A stretch of 64,000 nt of DNA from Pseudomonadota bacterium (GTDB lineage Bacteria; Pseudomonadota; Gammaproteobacteria; Steroidobacterales; JBCBZW01): positions 212,937 to 276,936 of the forward strand of contig JBCCWS010000004.1 of assembly GCA_039193195.1 (NCBI GenBank). Reading direction: 5' to 3'. Positions 7,761 through 16,141 of the stretch are shown piece after piece. Within the stretch, counting starts at the first letter, position 1, and each line of letters opens with the position of its first letter. The position numbers were made by a program, and so were the translations under genes. The notes below the pieces were generated by a model. It did not search any database, was not told the DNA's origin, and saw only the letters and a program-made list of their open reading frames with translations.

Positions 7761-9152
7761 ATGAACAACAAGTCTATTGGTGCCCGGCATCTGGTCGCTA
7801 TGCTCGTCAGCATCTGGTCGTTCTCCGCCTCGGCCCTCGAGCCGCCGCTGCCCGCATCCTTCGAGACCATCGATGCCAACGTGTCGGCCCTGGTCCGCGA
7901 GCGGGTGGCGACGATCGAGGATGCACCTGCCCCGGATCCACAGGCCTTGGCCGATCTTGCAATCGCCTACGAGGCAAACAATCTGTGGGCGCTTGCCGCT
8001 CAGACCTGGGTGCTTGCGCTGTCGCTCGGTGAGAATTCCCTATGGCGCTTTCACTACGCCTTGTGTCTTCGCGAGTCGGGCGACCTGGAAGCCTCCCTGC
8101 GCGTCCTGCAGGCCCTCGCCAAGGCGGATCCGCGCCAACCCTGGGTACAAGAACGGCTGGGCGAGGCGCTCTTCGAGCGAGGCGATCTCGAAGGCGCGGC
8201 AGCCGCCTACACGCAGATGATCGCCACGGGAGTAGTCAACCCGTTCGGTCATACGGGCCTCGGGCAAGTCCGCCTCACCCAAACGGACTACGCGGGGGCC
8301 GTGGCGTCACTCGAACGCGCGGTCGCGATCGCGCCGACCTATCGCCAGGCGCGCTACATGCTCGGCTTGGCCTACCGAGCCCAAGGCAAGCGCGAGCAAG
8401 CTGCCGAGGAGCTGCGCCGTGGGGTGGATGGCGTGCGCGCCTACTACAACGACCCCCTTTCCGATCGGGTCGATGAAGCGACGGTAAACGCACCGGCACG
8501 GCGAAACCTCGCCAACACGATGCTCGCCACCCGACGCCCCGATCAGGCCGCACAGGTACTAGAGAAGATCGCCGCTGCGGGTGAGGCCGATATCAACGAT
8601 TTGAATAACCTCGCTGTGGCCTATCTCCAGCTGGGTCGCCTGGAAGCGGCAGAGAACATCCTCACCACGCTGGCGGACGAGGCACCCGAGCACTTCGGCA
8701 CCCAACTGAACCTCGTTTCCGTGGCTATGCGCGAGCAAGACGTGCCCCGTGCACTCGAGCACGCGCGTCGCGCGGTCAGCGTGGCACCGCGCGTCGCCCG
8801 CACCCACCAGACCCTCGCCAGAGTTCAGGCGCAACTGCGCGACTGGCAAGGCGCTGCCGCCAGCCTGGCAAAGGCGGAGCAGCTCGACTCGCGCGATCCG
8901 CAGCTGGCCGCGATGCACGGCGATGTGCTGGTGCGCCTGGGCCGCGATTCCGAAGCAGCCACGCGCTATGCACACGCCCTATCGCTGTTCCCCGATCTCC
9001 TGCCGGTGCAGCTATCGCTCGCCAGATTACATCTGCGCGTCGGCGATAAGGCCGCGGCGCGTACGATGTATCTGCGGGCAGTAGCCTTGGCCCCGGACCA
9101 CCCTGGCGTGAAGGCCGTGGGCGAAGCGCTCGCGACGTCACCCGCACCATGA
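7761..9152 (+). CDS. Exported tetratricopeptide-repeat protein
   Basis: 463 residues. The first about 25 form a signal peptide (hydrophobic LVAMLVSIWSF, then SASALEPP), so the protein should be exported. The rest is helical TPR repeats with the W/LG/Y-A-F-A-P pattern, for example PFGHTGLGQVRLTQTDYAGAVASLERAVAIAP and INDLNNLAVAYLQLGRLEAAENILTTLADEAP. TPR proteins are scaffolds; no enzymatic domain is visible. It lies 11 bp after argH and overlaps the FG-GAP gene downstream by 4 bp, so those two proteins probably work together. A TAGAAT at 7747-7752 could be a -10 element giving a leaderless message, but no matching -35 was found. Confidence 0.8.
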   Translation: MNNKSIGARHLVAMLVSIWSFSASALEPPLPASFETIDANVSALVRERVATIEDAPAPDPQALADLAIAYEANNLWALAAQTWVLALSLGENSLWRFHYALCLRESGDLEASLRVLQALAKADPRQPWVQERLGEALFERGDLEGAAAAYTQMIATGVVNPFGHTGLGQVRLTQTDYAGAVASLERAVAIAPTYRQARYMLGLAYRAQGKREQAAEELRRGVDGVRAYYNDPLSDRVDEATVNAPARRNLANTMLATRRPDQAAQVLEKIAAAGEADINDLNNLAVAYLQLGRLEAAENILTTLADEAPEHFGTQLNLVSVAMREQDVPRALEHARRAVSVAPRVARTHQTLARVQAQLRDWQGAAASLAKAEQLDSRDPQLAAMHGDVLVRLGRDSEAATRYAHALSLFPDLLPVQLSLARLHLRVGDKAAARTMYLRAVALAPDHPGVKAVGEALATSPAP

Positions 9153-10879
9153 GCAGTCAGACCGCGGTCGGGCTACTAACACTCCTCAGCAGCCTTCCGG
9201 GGGTCAGCGATGCAGCGGAGAGCGCTTGGTTTACCGAGGTATCGGACACTGCCTACGTAGACTTTACCCACGTTCGCGCCCTCACCACCCGCCTGTGGTT
9301 GCCCGAGATCATGTCCGGAGGCGCGGCGTGGCTCGACGCTGATGGCGACGGCCGCCTCGATCTGTACCTCGTTCAGGGAGGCTTCCTGGGCTCGCTGGCG
9401 AAGGACACTGGCGACCTTGAAGGCGCCGACCCGATAGATATGCCTACCAACGTACTCTTGCGCAACGCGGGCGATCACTTCGAGGATATCACCCTCACCA
9501 GTGGAACGGGTGACCAGGCTTACGGCATGGGCGCCGCCGCCGGGGACTACGACGGCGATGGCGACACGGATCTCTACGTGACCAACCTCGGACCTAATGT
9601 GCTCTATCGTAACGACGGTAAGGGACGCTTCACGAACGTGACCGCCAGCAGCGGAACCGGCCACGACGGCTGGGGGACGAGCGCCGCCTGGCTGGACTAC
9701 GACGCGGACGGCGATCTGGACCTGTTCGTGGCCAACTACATTAACTGGGCGCCCGCCCAGGAGCTGAACTGCTTCACCGGCGGGGCGACCCGTGACTACT
9801 GCCATCCCCGTCACTACAACGCCCCTGCCGCCGACGTACTCTACCGCAATGAAGGCGATGGCACCTTCACGGACACCACCGAGGCCGCAGGCCTGGTAAG
9901 CGCGTTCGGCCATGGGCTAGGCGTGGCGGTGGCCGACCTGGATGGCGACGGCCTAACTGACATCTACGTGGCCAACGACGGAATGCCAAATCAGCTGTGG
10001 CAAAACCTCGGCGACGGCACCTTCGAGGATATCGGCCTGCTCTCAGGCACTGCCGTCAATATGGCTGGCAAGGCCGAGGCGGGCATGGGCGTTGCCGCCG
10101 TGGACGCGGACGATGACGGGGATCTCGACCTGTTCATGAGTCACCTGCGAGGTGAGACCAACACGCTGTACGTGAATGAGGGTGGCGACTTCTTTCGCGA
10201 TGGCACCCCAGGGGCGGGTCTGGCGGCTCCGAGCGTGGCCTACACGGGCTTTGGGTTGGGCTTCGCTGACTTCGACTTGGACGGCATCATCGATCTTTAC
10301 GTGACCAATGGTCGCGTCGGCGCCAGCCTTCCCCCGATGACGCCCGGCAAGCCCTTCGCCGAACCGAACTTGCTGTTCCAGGGCCTTGGCGCTGGGCGCT
10401 TCCGTCAGCTCGAGGGCAAGCTGACGACGAACGTTCCTGACATCGAAAACAGCCGCGCCGCCGCCTTCGCGGACTACGACGATGACGGCGACATCGACGT
10501 GCTAGTGGTCAACAATGGCGGCCCGGCACGATTGCTCCGTAATGATGCGCCGCGAGGCGATGGCCACTGGGTGGGCTTCGAGCTTTCTCAGGGAGGTCAT
10601 GGTGCCGAGGTCATTCTTCGCAGCGCCGACGGGCGCTTGCGCCGGCGCGTCGCCCAACCGGCCTATAGCTATCAATCGAGCAACGACCCCCGCGTGCACT
10701 TCGGTCTTGGCGAAAGCGGCGCACTGATCGGTGCCGTGGTGCGTTGGCCCACTGGGCAGCTGGAGCGTTTCGATGTGACCAAGCCCGATCGCTACCACGC
10801 GCTCGCACGCGGCCAAGGCGCGCCCTGCGAGCAAGCGGCGGTATGCCTACCAGTGCCCACTCGCGCTGATCAACCCTAA
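9149..10879 (+). CDS. FG-GAP/VCBS repeat protein with C-terminal ASPIC/UnbV domain (CRTAC1-like)
   Basis: 576 residues, beginning with a probable signal peptide (TAVGLLTLLSSLPGVSDA). Repeated calcium-binding-type blades of a beta-propeller follow: AAWLDADGDGRLDLYLV, AGDYDGDGDTDLYVTNLG, WLDYDADGDLDLFVANY, VADLDGDGLTDIYVANDG, AVDADDDGDLDLFMSH and FADYDDDGDIDVLVVNNGG. The last about 80 residues resemble the ASPIC/UnbV domain (HFGLGESGALIGAVVRWPTGQLERF). Such proteins are secreted or cell-surface; their substrate is generally unknown. The start overlaps the TPR stop. TPR plus CRTAC1-like pairs recur in proteobacteria, so a shared role is likely, though not defined here. Confidence 0.85.
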   Translation: MSSQTAVGLLTLLSSLPGVSDAAESAWFTEVSDTAYVDFTHVRALTTRLWLPEIMSGGAAWLDADGDGRLDLYLVQGGFLGSLAKDTGDLEGADPIDMPTNVLLRNAGDHFEDITLTSGTGDQAYGMGAAAGDYDGDGDTDLYVTNLGPNVLYRNDGKGRFTNVTASSGTGHDGWGTSAAWLDYDADGDLDLFVANYINWAPAQELNCFTGGATRDYCHPRHYNAPAADVLYRNEGDGTFTDTTEAAGLVSAFGHGLGVAVADLDGDGLTDIYVANDGMPNQLWQNLGDGTFEDIGLLSGTAVNMAGKAEAGMGVAAVDADDDGDLDLFMSHLRGETNTLYVNEGGDFFRDGTPGAGLAAPSVAYTGFGLGFADFDLDGIIDLYVTNGRVGASLPPMTPGKPFAEPNLLFQGLGAGRFRQLEGKLTTNVPDIENSRAAAFADYDDDGDIDVLVVNNGGPARLLRNDAPRGDGHWVGFELSQGGHGAEVILRSADGRLRRRVAQPAYSYQSSNDPRVHFGLGESGALIGAVVRWPTGQLERFDVTKPDRYHALARGQGAPCEQAAVCLPVPTRADQP

Positions 10880-10892
10880 GGAGACTGTTGTC

Positions 10893-11333
10893 ATGGTCTG
10901 GGAAGTGTACTTGTCCGGTGAAATCCACAGCGACTGGCGTGAGCGGATCGTCCGGGGTGCGCAAAAACTCGACCTCGGCATCGACTTTACAGCGCCGGTA
11001 ACCGACCACGAGGCGAGCGATGCCGCTGCTGACATGCTGGATCTGGGGGCGACCCCCTTCTGGCGCGACCACGCGTCGTCGAAGGTCAATAGCATTCGCA
11101 CGCGTACGCTCATCGAACGTGCCGACATCGTGGTGGTGCGCTTCGGCGAGAAGTACAAGCAGTGGAATGCCGCCTTCGACGCTGGCGTTTGCGCGGCCAT
11201 CGACAAGCCCTACATCACCCTACACGACGAGTCCATCGTCCACGCGTTGAAAGAGGTAGACGCCGCGGCGATGGCCTGGGCGCGAACGCCCGCCCAGGTG
11301 GTGGAGATCCTGCGCTACGTGACCGGCGACTGA
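10893..11333 (+). CDS. ytoQ: YtoQ family protein
   Basis: A 146-residue cytosolic protein that matches the YtoQ family along its length: WEVYLSGEIHSDWRE at the N-terminus, TPFWRDHASSKVNSIRTRTLI in the middle, and ADIVVVRFGEKYKQWNAAFDAG followed by HDESIVHALKEVDAAA. The fold appears related to nucleoside 2-deoxyribosyltransferase-like proteins, but no function is established. It has an AAGGAGA ribosome-binding site about 8 bp before the ATG and follows the CRTAC1-like gene by 13 bp. Confidence 0.8.
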   Translation: MVWEVYLSGEIHSDWRERIVRGAQKLDLGIDFTAPVTDHEASDAAADMLDLGATPFWRDHASSKVNSIRTRTLIERADIVVVRFGEKYKQWNAAFDAGVCAAIDKPYITLHDESIVHALKEVDAAAMAWARTPAQVVEILRYVTGD

Positions 11334-11367
11334 GCCAACGCTGGGGATGCTCGGCGCGGGAGGGCGA

Positions 11368-13143
11368 TCAAGGGGGATCGCCCACACGGACGCATATCAT
11401 CGTGATGTCGTCTTCGCGCTTGCCGAATTCTGTGAAGGTCTGATGCTGATCAATCAGGGTGCCGATCATTTGCCCAGGCGCTAGATCCCCGGCCTCCCGT
11501 AGCACCTGCTCCACCCGGTCCAAGCCAAACTGCTCGCCAGCGCTGTTGCGCGCCTCGTCCACGCCGTCCGTCATCACCAGCATCAGATCGCCAGGGCGCA
11601 GATCGGCGACGGTCACGGATTCGTAGCTAGCCATCGGGAACATGCCGAGTGGAAGCCCGGTGGCCTCCAGCCGTTCAATGGCATCCTGCTCTCGTCGGAA
11701 CAAGAGCATGGGGGGATCGTGGCCGGCGCTCGCGTAGGTCAGCGTTCCGGTCTGCGAATCGAAGACGGCAGCGAACAAGGTGATGAACTTATCGTCCTTC
11801 ATATCCGCCTCGGCAAGTTCGTTGAGCTGCTCGAGGAGTTCCGCCAGATCGAGGGACTCGTGGCTTTGGCGGTGCAGGAGCGCGCGCAAGGCGGCGCGAG
11901 CGGTGGTCGCGATCAGAGCAGCGCCAATGCCATGGCCGGTGGCGTCCGCCACCACGAAACCGATACGTGAGTCATCGATTCGGTAGTAGTCGTAGTAGTC
12001 GCCGCTGGAGTCGTCACACGGGAGGTTGCAGCCGTCCAGGGCGACACCTGTCACCTGCGGGGCGCCGTCTGGCAGCAGCGCCTGTTGGATACTGCCGGCG
12101 AGACGTAGCTGTTCGGCGAGGGACTCGCGTTCCATGGAGTCTAGGTGGCGAATCGCATTGTCGACGCTGGTCGCGCATACCTCGGTGAGCAGTTTCAGCA
12201 GATCGATCGCGTCGCTGTCGAGATCGGGCGCGTTGGCCACTACGAGGCAACCGCGAATGCCGCTGACAGCGCTCAAGGGCAAGGCGACCAGGCTCGTTAT
12301 GCGCTCGAGGGCTTCGCAGGGCACGAGTTCTTGCAGTTCTTCAGTGTTGCGAAACAAGCACGCGAGACCGTCAGCCGTGGCCAACTGCCAGACGCTGCGC
12401 CCGTCCTCCAAGCGAAACGCGGCAAGCGCCGCCTCGTCGATACCCCAGCTGGCGTGGGTGTCGAGCGTTTCCCCCTCGCGGCTGGTTAGAGCGACACAAC
12501 CCACCTCGCCACAGACGCTGTCCACGGCGAGCTCGACCAGCTTGAACATGGCTCGCTCGAGATCCAACTCGCGCAGGACCACGCTCGAGGCCTGAATCAT
12601 GAGTGACAGTTTGCGTCCGTCCAACGCTTGCAGGCGCGCCCGCTCTTGGCGTGTCTGCAAGGCGTAGAGCGCGAGCGCCAGGTGATCGGCGAGGGCCAGC
12701 AGGACGGCCCGTTGAATGATGTCGAGATCATCGTGAAGGAGCAGGTAACCGTAGTGGTTATGCCGCACCTCCAGGGAGACCAGCGCCGTGCATTGCAGTC
12801 CACTGGGGGTGCCGTCAGCACGAGCAACAGGGATCGCCTCATCGCCGGCCATCAGGCCAACCCGCAGCACAGGCTCGGGCAAGCTTAGGCGCTCACCCAC
12901 GTGCAGCACGCTGTCGGTGGTGAGGTAGACCGTGACCTGGTCTTCCTCGCCCACCAAACGGAAGGCGATGCTCCAGCCGCTGGCGACCTCCGCTGCCTGC
13001 AGCACCTGCGTTAGTGCCCGCGACAGCTCGTCGGCGGACTCGGCCGCGTGCAGGGGCAGCGGATCGAAGACGGCGGCAGGGGCGAAGCCCGGGCGCGCCT
13101 TAGATAGCGGCGTCGCAGAACTCGAGGATGGTGACAAGGGCAT
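11368..13143 (-). CDS. GAF-domain PP2C/SpoIIE-type serine phosphatase (RsbU-like)
   Basis: 591 residues. A GAF-like region covers about 30-170 and a clearer GAF domain about 180-330 (LVELAVDSVCGEVGCVALTSREGETL, ITSLVALPLSAVSGIRGCLVVANAP). The C-terminal about 230 residues are a SpoIIE/PP2C phosphatase with metal-binding aspartates in SSGDYYDYYRID, FVVADATGHGIGAALIA, VMTDGVDEARN and EDDITMICVRV. Such proteins dephosphorylate anti-anti-sigma factors or signalling partners after sensing through GAF. No membrane segment is seen. The ATG lies 44 bp inside the 3' end of the HDOD gene, so the two are probably translationally coupled. Confidence 0.87.
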   Translation of the reverse strand: MPLSPSSSSATPLSKARPGFAPAAVFDPLPLHAAESADELSRALTQVLQAAEVASGWSIAFRLVGEEDQVTVYLTTDSVLHVGERLSLPEPVLRVGLMAGDEAIPVARADGTPSGLQCTALVSLEVRHNHYGYLLLHDDLDIIQRAVLLALADHLALALYALQTRQERARLQALDGRKLSLMIQASSVVLRELDLERAMFKLVELAVDSVCGEVGCVALTSREGETLDTHASWGIDEAALAAFRLEDGRSVWQLATADGLACLFRNTEELQELVPCEALERITSLVALPLSAVSGIRGCLVVANAPDLDSDAIDLLKLLTEVCATSVDNAIRHLDSMERESLAEQLRLAGSIQQALLPDGAPQVTGVALDGCNLPCDDSSGDYYDYYRIDDSRIGFVVADATGHGIGAALIATTARAALRALLHRQSHESLDLAELLEQLNELAEADMKDDKFITLFAAVFDSQTGTLTYASAGHDPPMLLFRREQDAIERLEATGLPLGMFPMASYESVTVADLRPGDLMLVMTDGVDEARNSAGEQFGLDRVEQVLREAGDLAPGQMIGTLIDQHQTFTEFGKREDDITMICVRVGDPP

Positions 13144-14023
13144 CGTCGATATCGCTGGTCAATTCCGTGAATTGTTCTTCATCGATCCCCAACGCACCGA
13201 GCGCGGGGCCGTCCGGGGTAGGCTCAACCTGCTCAGCGTCATCAGCCAGACCGATGCGGCGCGTGTTGAGCAGCCAGTCGCTGATACCAACGACCGCAGC
13301 GTGGGCGCGAAAGTCCTCATCGACGCCGTCCACGTCGTGGTGGTGACCGATCACGGCGACCGCATGCTCGGGCAGTTTCCAGTGCTCGGCCATGAGAACT
13401 CCCACGGCCGCGTGGTCGGTCCCCGTCAACAGGCGCTCCCGCTTGATCCCGGCAACACCCGTCGCGGATACGCGATCTGGGAGCAGCGGGTTGAGGACAA
13501 GCTTGCCGACATCGTGCAGCAGGCCGTCGAGGAACAGCTCGTCGGTCAACGTGCGCGGCAAGCCGAGTCGAGTGACAACTTCGCCGGTAATCAACCCCGT
13601 CGCCAGCGAGTGCTTTTGCAGCCCGAAGGAGTGGTAGGGGTAGTGAGGCAGGTCCCTATCCATCATACCGGTCACGCAGGAGCTGACCACGAGGTTGCGG
13701 ATCATCTTCATCCCAAGGCGCGTACTGGCTTGCTGTAGGGTTTGGCAGGGCTGCCCCGAGGAGAAGTAGGCGGAGTTCGCCATCCGCAAGACCTTGCCTG
13801 CGATGACGGCATCGCGAGAAATGGAATGCTGCAGATCCTTGGCGTCCGAATTCGGATCCTCGGTAAGCTGCATCACCTCCAGGGCCACGGCGGGAAGGGG
13901 CCCGAGTGCCTCCATCTGCCGCGCGATGCGCTCGGCGCTGACGCTGGTGGTGATGGTGGGGGCAACCTCGACGCTCGTCTTTCGGGTGAGGGCCTCGAGG
14001 CTGTCACTTTGCACTACGGGCAT
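13100..14023 (-). CDS. HDOD-domain signalling protein
   Basis: 307 residues. An HDOD domain covers about 38-235, with LPAVALEVMQLTEDPNSDAKDLQHSISRD, VLRMANSAYF and LLHDVGKLVLNPL. Unlike many HDOD proteins it keeps HD-type histidines and aspartate (His138, His170-Asp171, His204, His227-229), so residual metal binding or hydrolase activity cannot be excluded. Family members act in signalling and motility output. It is the first gene of a two-gene minus-strand unit with the overlapping SpoIIE phosphatase. The 179-bp gap to folKP on the other strand should hold both divergent promoters; none stood out. Confidence 0.88.
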   Translation of the reverse strand: MPVVQSDSLEALTRKTSVEVAPTITTSVSAERIARQMEALGPLPAVALEVMQLTEDPNSDAKDLQHSISRDAVIAGKVLRMANSAYFSSGQPCQTLQQASTRLGMKMIRNLVVSSCVTGMMDRDLPHYPYHSFGLQKHSLATGLITGEVVTRLGLPRTLTDELFLDGLLHDVGKLVLNPLLPDRVSATGVAGIKRERLLTGTDHAAVGVLMAEHWKLPEHAVAVIGHHHDVDGVDEDFRAHAAVVGISDWLLNTRRIGLADDAEQVEPTPDGPALGALGIDEEQFTELTSDIDDALVTILEFCDAAI

Positions 14024-14202
14024 GGGGTTTGGCTCTTGAGTCTGTAGACGCGGTGACGCAACCCTGGTCTGGTGTCGGTTGGGGTAGGATGCGCCAGATC
14101 ACAAGACTACCGAGTGCCCAAACGATGGGTCCGTGAACTGGACCGCATATCGCCAGCGCGCGGGACGCACATCCGCTTCCTTAGAAGGCAGAGCAATCGT
14201 TG

Positions 14203-15546
14203 ATGCAAGTAATCCTTGGCTTCGGCTCTAATCACGGCGATCGTCACCACTGGTTGCGCGAGGGGATCCGCGCCATGCAACGCGTGCCCGGTTTGACCTT
14301 GCAACGAGTCTCGCCGGTGGTGGAGTCACCGGCCCTGCTGCCGGCAGGTTCACCGTGGGACTGGAACCGACCTTTTCTCAACTGTGTCGCCACCTACGAG
14401 CACGAGGCGAACGGCACCGTGGAGAGCGCGATCACCCGCCTGCGCGAGCATATCGATGCAGCGCAGGCTGCTTGTGGCCGCCCCCACCCCTCGCGCTGGG
14501 CGCCACGACCGCTCGACATCGATGTACTGCTGTTCGGCGAGGAGCAAAGAACGGTGGGACGCGTCACGGTTCCCCACCCAGATCTGCTCACGCGCAACTT
14601 CGTGCTCAGTCCACTCGCCGCGATCTGCCCGGAGCTGCGGATTCCGGGCGACACGAGCGGATTGACAGCCCTCGCCTACAGTCGCGCACTCCCCCACCAC
14701 ATCCCGCTTTGGATGGGCGTGTTGAACATCACCCCGGATTCCTTTTCCGACGGCGGCAAGCACCAAGACTGGGAAGCCGTAAAGGGGCAGGTGCAACGCA
14801 TGAGAGAGCACGGTGTGCACCTGTTGGACCTCGGCGCCGAATCCACCCGCCCAGGTGCCGAACCCCTCGATGCGCAGGCCGAATGGGCGCGCCTAGCAAC
14901 GATCCTGCTTCCCCTAGTGGAGTTCCTCGGCGACGACCCTCTGCGCCCCCTGATCAGCGTTGACACCTACCACGCGAGCGTTGCTTCACGGGCTATCGAG
15001 GCCGGTGTCCAGGTGATCAACGACGTAAGCGGGCTAGAGGCGCCAGGCATGCTGGAGGTGGCTGTCGACCATCCGGACACCACGGTGATCGCTATGCATA
15101 ACCTCGGCGTGCCCGCTGATCGTGCGGTGACCCTGCCTGGCGACTCCGATCCCTATCAGATGGTGCGCGATTGGATCCTGCGCAAGCTCGAGACCTGGTC
15201 GAGGGCGGGGCTTGCGTCCGAGCGCACGGTGATCGACCCCGGAATCGGATTCGGCAAGGATGCGCTTCAGTCCCTGCGCCTGTTGCGGTCCGCGGGCGAG
15301 CTCGGCCGACTGGGCGTGCGCCTACTAGTCGGGCATTCGCGCAAGTCGTTTATGAAGAGCTTCAGTGAAGGGCCATTGGACAGCATGGAACGCGACCTGA
15401 TCACCACCGGAGCTTCGCTGAACTTGTCTCAGCAAGGGGTGGATATCATCCGCGTTCACAACGTTCCGATGCACACGGACGCCTATCGGGGCTGGAGCCA
15501 CCTGGTCGCGATGCCCCTGCCGCCTGCCGAGCGCAGCAATCCCTAA
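14203..15546 (+). CDS. FolK-FolP fusion: hydroxymethyldihydropterin pyrophosphokinase / dihydropteroate synthase
   Basis: 447 residues. The N-terminal HPPK domain (about 1-160) has GFGSNHGDR and the signature RWAPRPLDIDVLLFG. The C-terminal DHPS domain (about 170-440) has MGVLNITPDSFSDGG, LDLGAESTRPGAEP, INDVSG, VIDPGIGFGKD and VGHSRKSFMK. Together they would pyrophosphorylate the pterin and couple it to p-aminobenzoate, the last two steps to dihydropteroate. ATG 14203 is preferred to the adjacent TTG 14200. HPPK-DHPS fusions are standard in some eukaryotes but uncommon in bacteria. The gene borders an H4MPT cluster, so whether it serves folate only is open. Confidence 0.9.
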   Translation: MQVILGFGSNHGDRHHWLREGIRAMQRVPGLTLQRVSPVVESPALLPAGSPWDWNRPFLNCVATYEHEANGTVESAITRLREHIDAAQAACGRPHPSRWAPRPLDIDVLLFGEEQRTVGRVTVPHPDLLTRNFVLSPLAAICPELRIPGDTSGLTALAYSRALPHHIPLWMGVLNITPDSFSDGGKHQDWEAVKGQVQRMREHGVHLLDLGAESTRPGAEPLDAQAEWARLATILLPLVEFLGDDPLRPLISVDTYHASVASRAIEAGVQVINDVSGLEAPGMLEVAVDHPDTTVIAMHNLGVPADRAVTLPGDSDPYQMVRDWILRKLETWSRAGLASERTVIDPGIGFGKDALQSLRLLRSAGELGRLGVRLLVGHSRKSFMKSFSEGPLDSMERDLITTGASLNLSQQGVDIIRVHNVPMHTDAYRGWSHLVAMPLPPAERSNP

Positions 15547-15557
15547 GGCGACGAATG

Positions 15558-15574
15558 CCAAGCGGCCCACTAGG
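15558..15574. repeat. Solo copy of the terminal repeat of the 45606-45869 element
   Basis: CCAAGCGGCCCACTAGG here is identical over 17 bp to the end of the inverted-repeat element at 45606-45869 (positions 45857-45873). It lies between the convergent folKP and DUF447 genes and covers the TAG stop of the minus-strand gene, just as the large element covers the gltD stop. No second end is found nearby, so it may be a remnant of an excised element or a chance match. Confidence 0.45.
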
Positions 15575-16133
15575 GCGCGTCCGCCTTGAGGTGCGCATCG
15601 ATGGCCTCCATCAGCCAGGACCAGGCCTGCGCCTCACGCGGGCCTGCCGTCTTGTCGATCGCGATGCGCAGGTAAGCCACTTCGCCGATGATCTTCTCGG
15701 CGGGCAACATCGAGAGTCGGCTAGCCAGGATCGCCCCCTCCACCACAGCCGCCTGCGCGCGATTGAAGCCAGCGAAGGGGGCATGGGTATAAGCACCAGT
15801 CTGGCGGCACCAGATGCGGGGGCGCTGCTCGTCCGGCTCCACTTCGTCGACTGCGAGCTCGCGATGCACGAGCGCACACGCTAAGCGGACGCGTCCGTCC
15901 CCAACACCGACCGTTGGCCACAGCCGCTGGCGCTTGGTCACGCAGCCAGCGAACACGCGCACGTCATCGATAAGGTTGATCACGGCCCGTTTCGTGTCAA
16001 TGAGATTATCCAGCGTAGTAGACGGACGGAACGGCGCCAGCAGAAGGCGCCCATCCAGTTCGCGCACGCCCATCGGCGCGATATGGACCTGCCCTTGGGG
16101 CGCCACGGTGGTCACCACCGCCTCAGTGATCAT
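15570..16133 (-). CDS. DUF447 family protein of the H4MPT cluster
   Basis: 187 residues. It starts MITEAVVTTVAPQGQVHIAPMGV and continues LLAPFRPSTTLDNLIDTKRAVINLIDDVRVFAGCV, which is the DUF447 pattern, a flavin-reductase-like split-barrel family found beside tetrahydromethanopterin genes in methylotrophs and archaea. I place the start at ATG 16133, 8 bp after the preceding gene; the longer frame would overlap that gene. The biochemical role is unknown; a part in making or handling methanopterin is inferred from conserved neighbourhood. The stop codon lies within a 17-bp repeat. Confidence 0.8.
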   Translation of the reverse strand: MITEAVVTTVAPQGQVHIAPMGVRELDGRLLLAPFRPSTTLDNLIDTKRAVINLIDDVRVFAGCVTKRQRLWPTVGVGDGRVRLACALVHRELAVDEVEPDEQRPRIWCRQTGAYTHAPFAGFNRAQAAVVEGAILASRLSMLPAEKIIGEVAYLRIAIDKTAGPREAQAWSWLMEAIDAHLKADAP

Positions 16134-16141
16134 CACGACGA

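Noticed and set aside
9176..9913. A 245-codon minus-strand frame opposite the FG-GAP gene
   Set aside because: It is the antisense of repeated Asp/Gly codons, which leaves the opposite strand free of stops; no family pattern is present.
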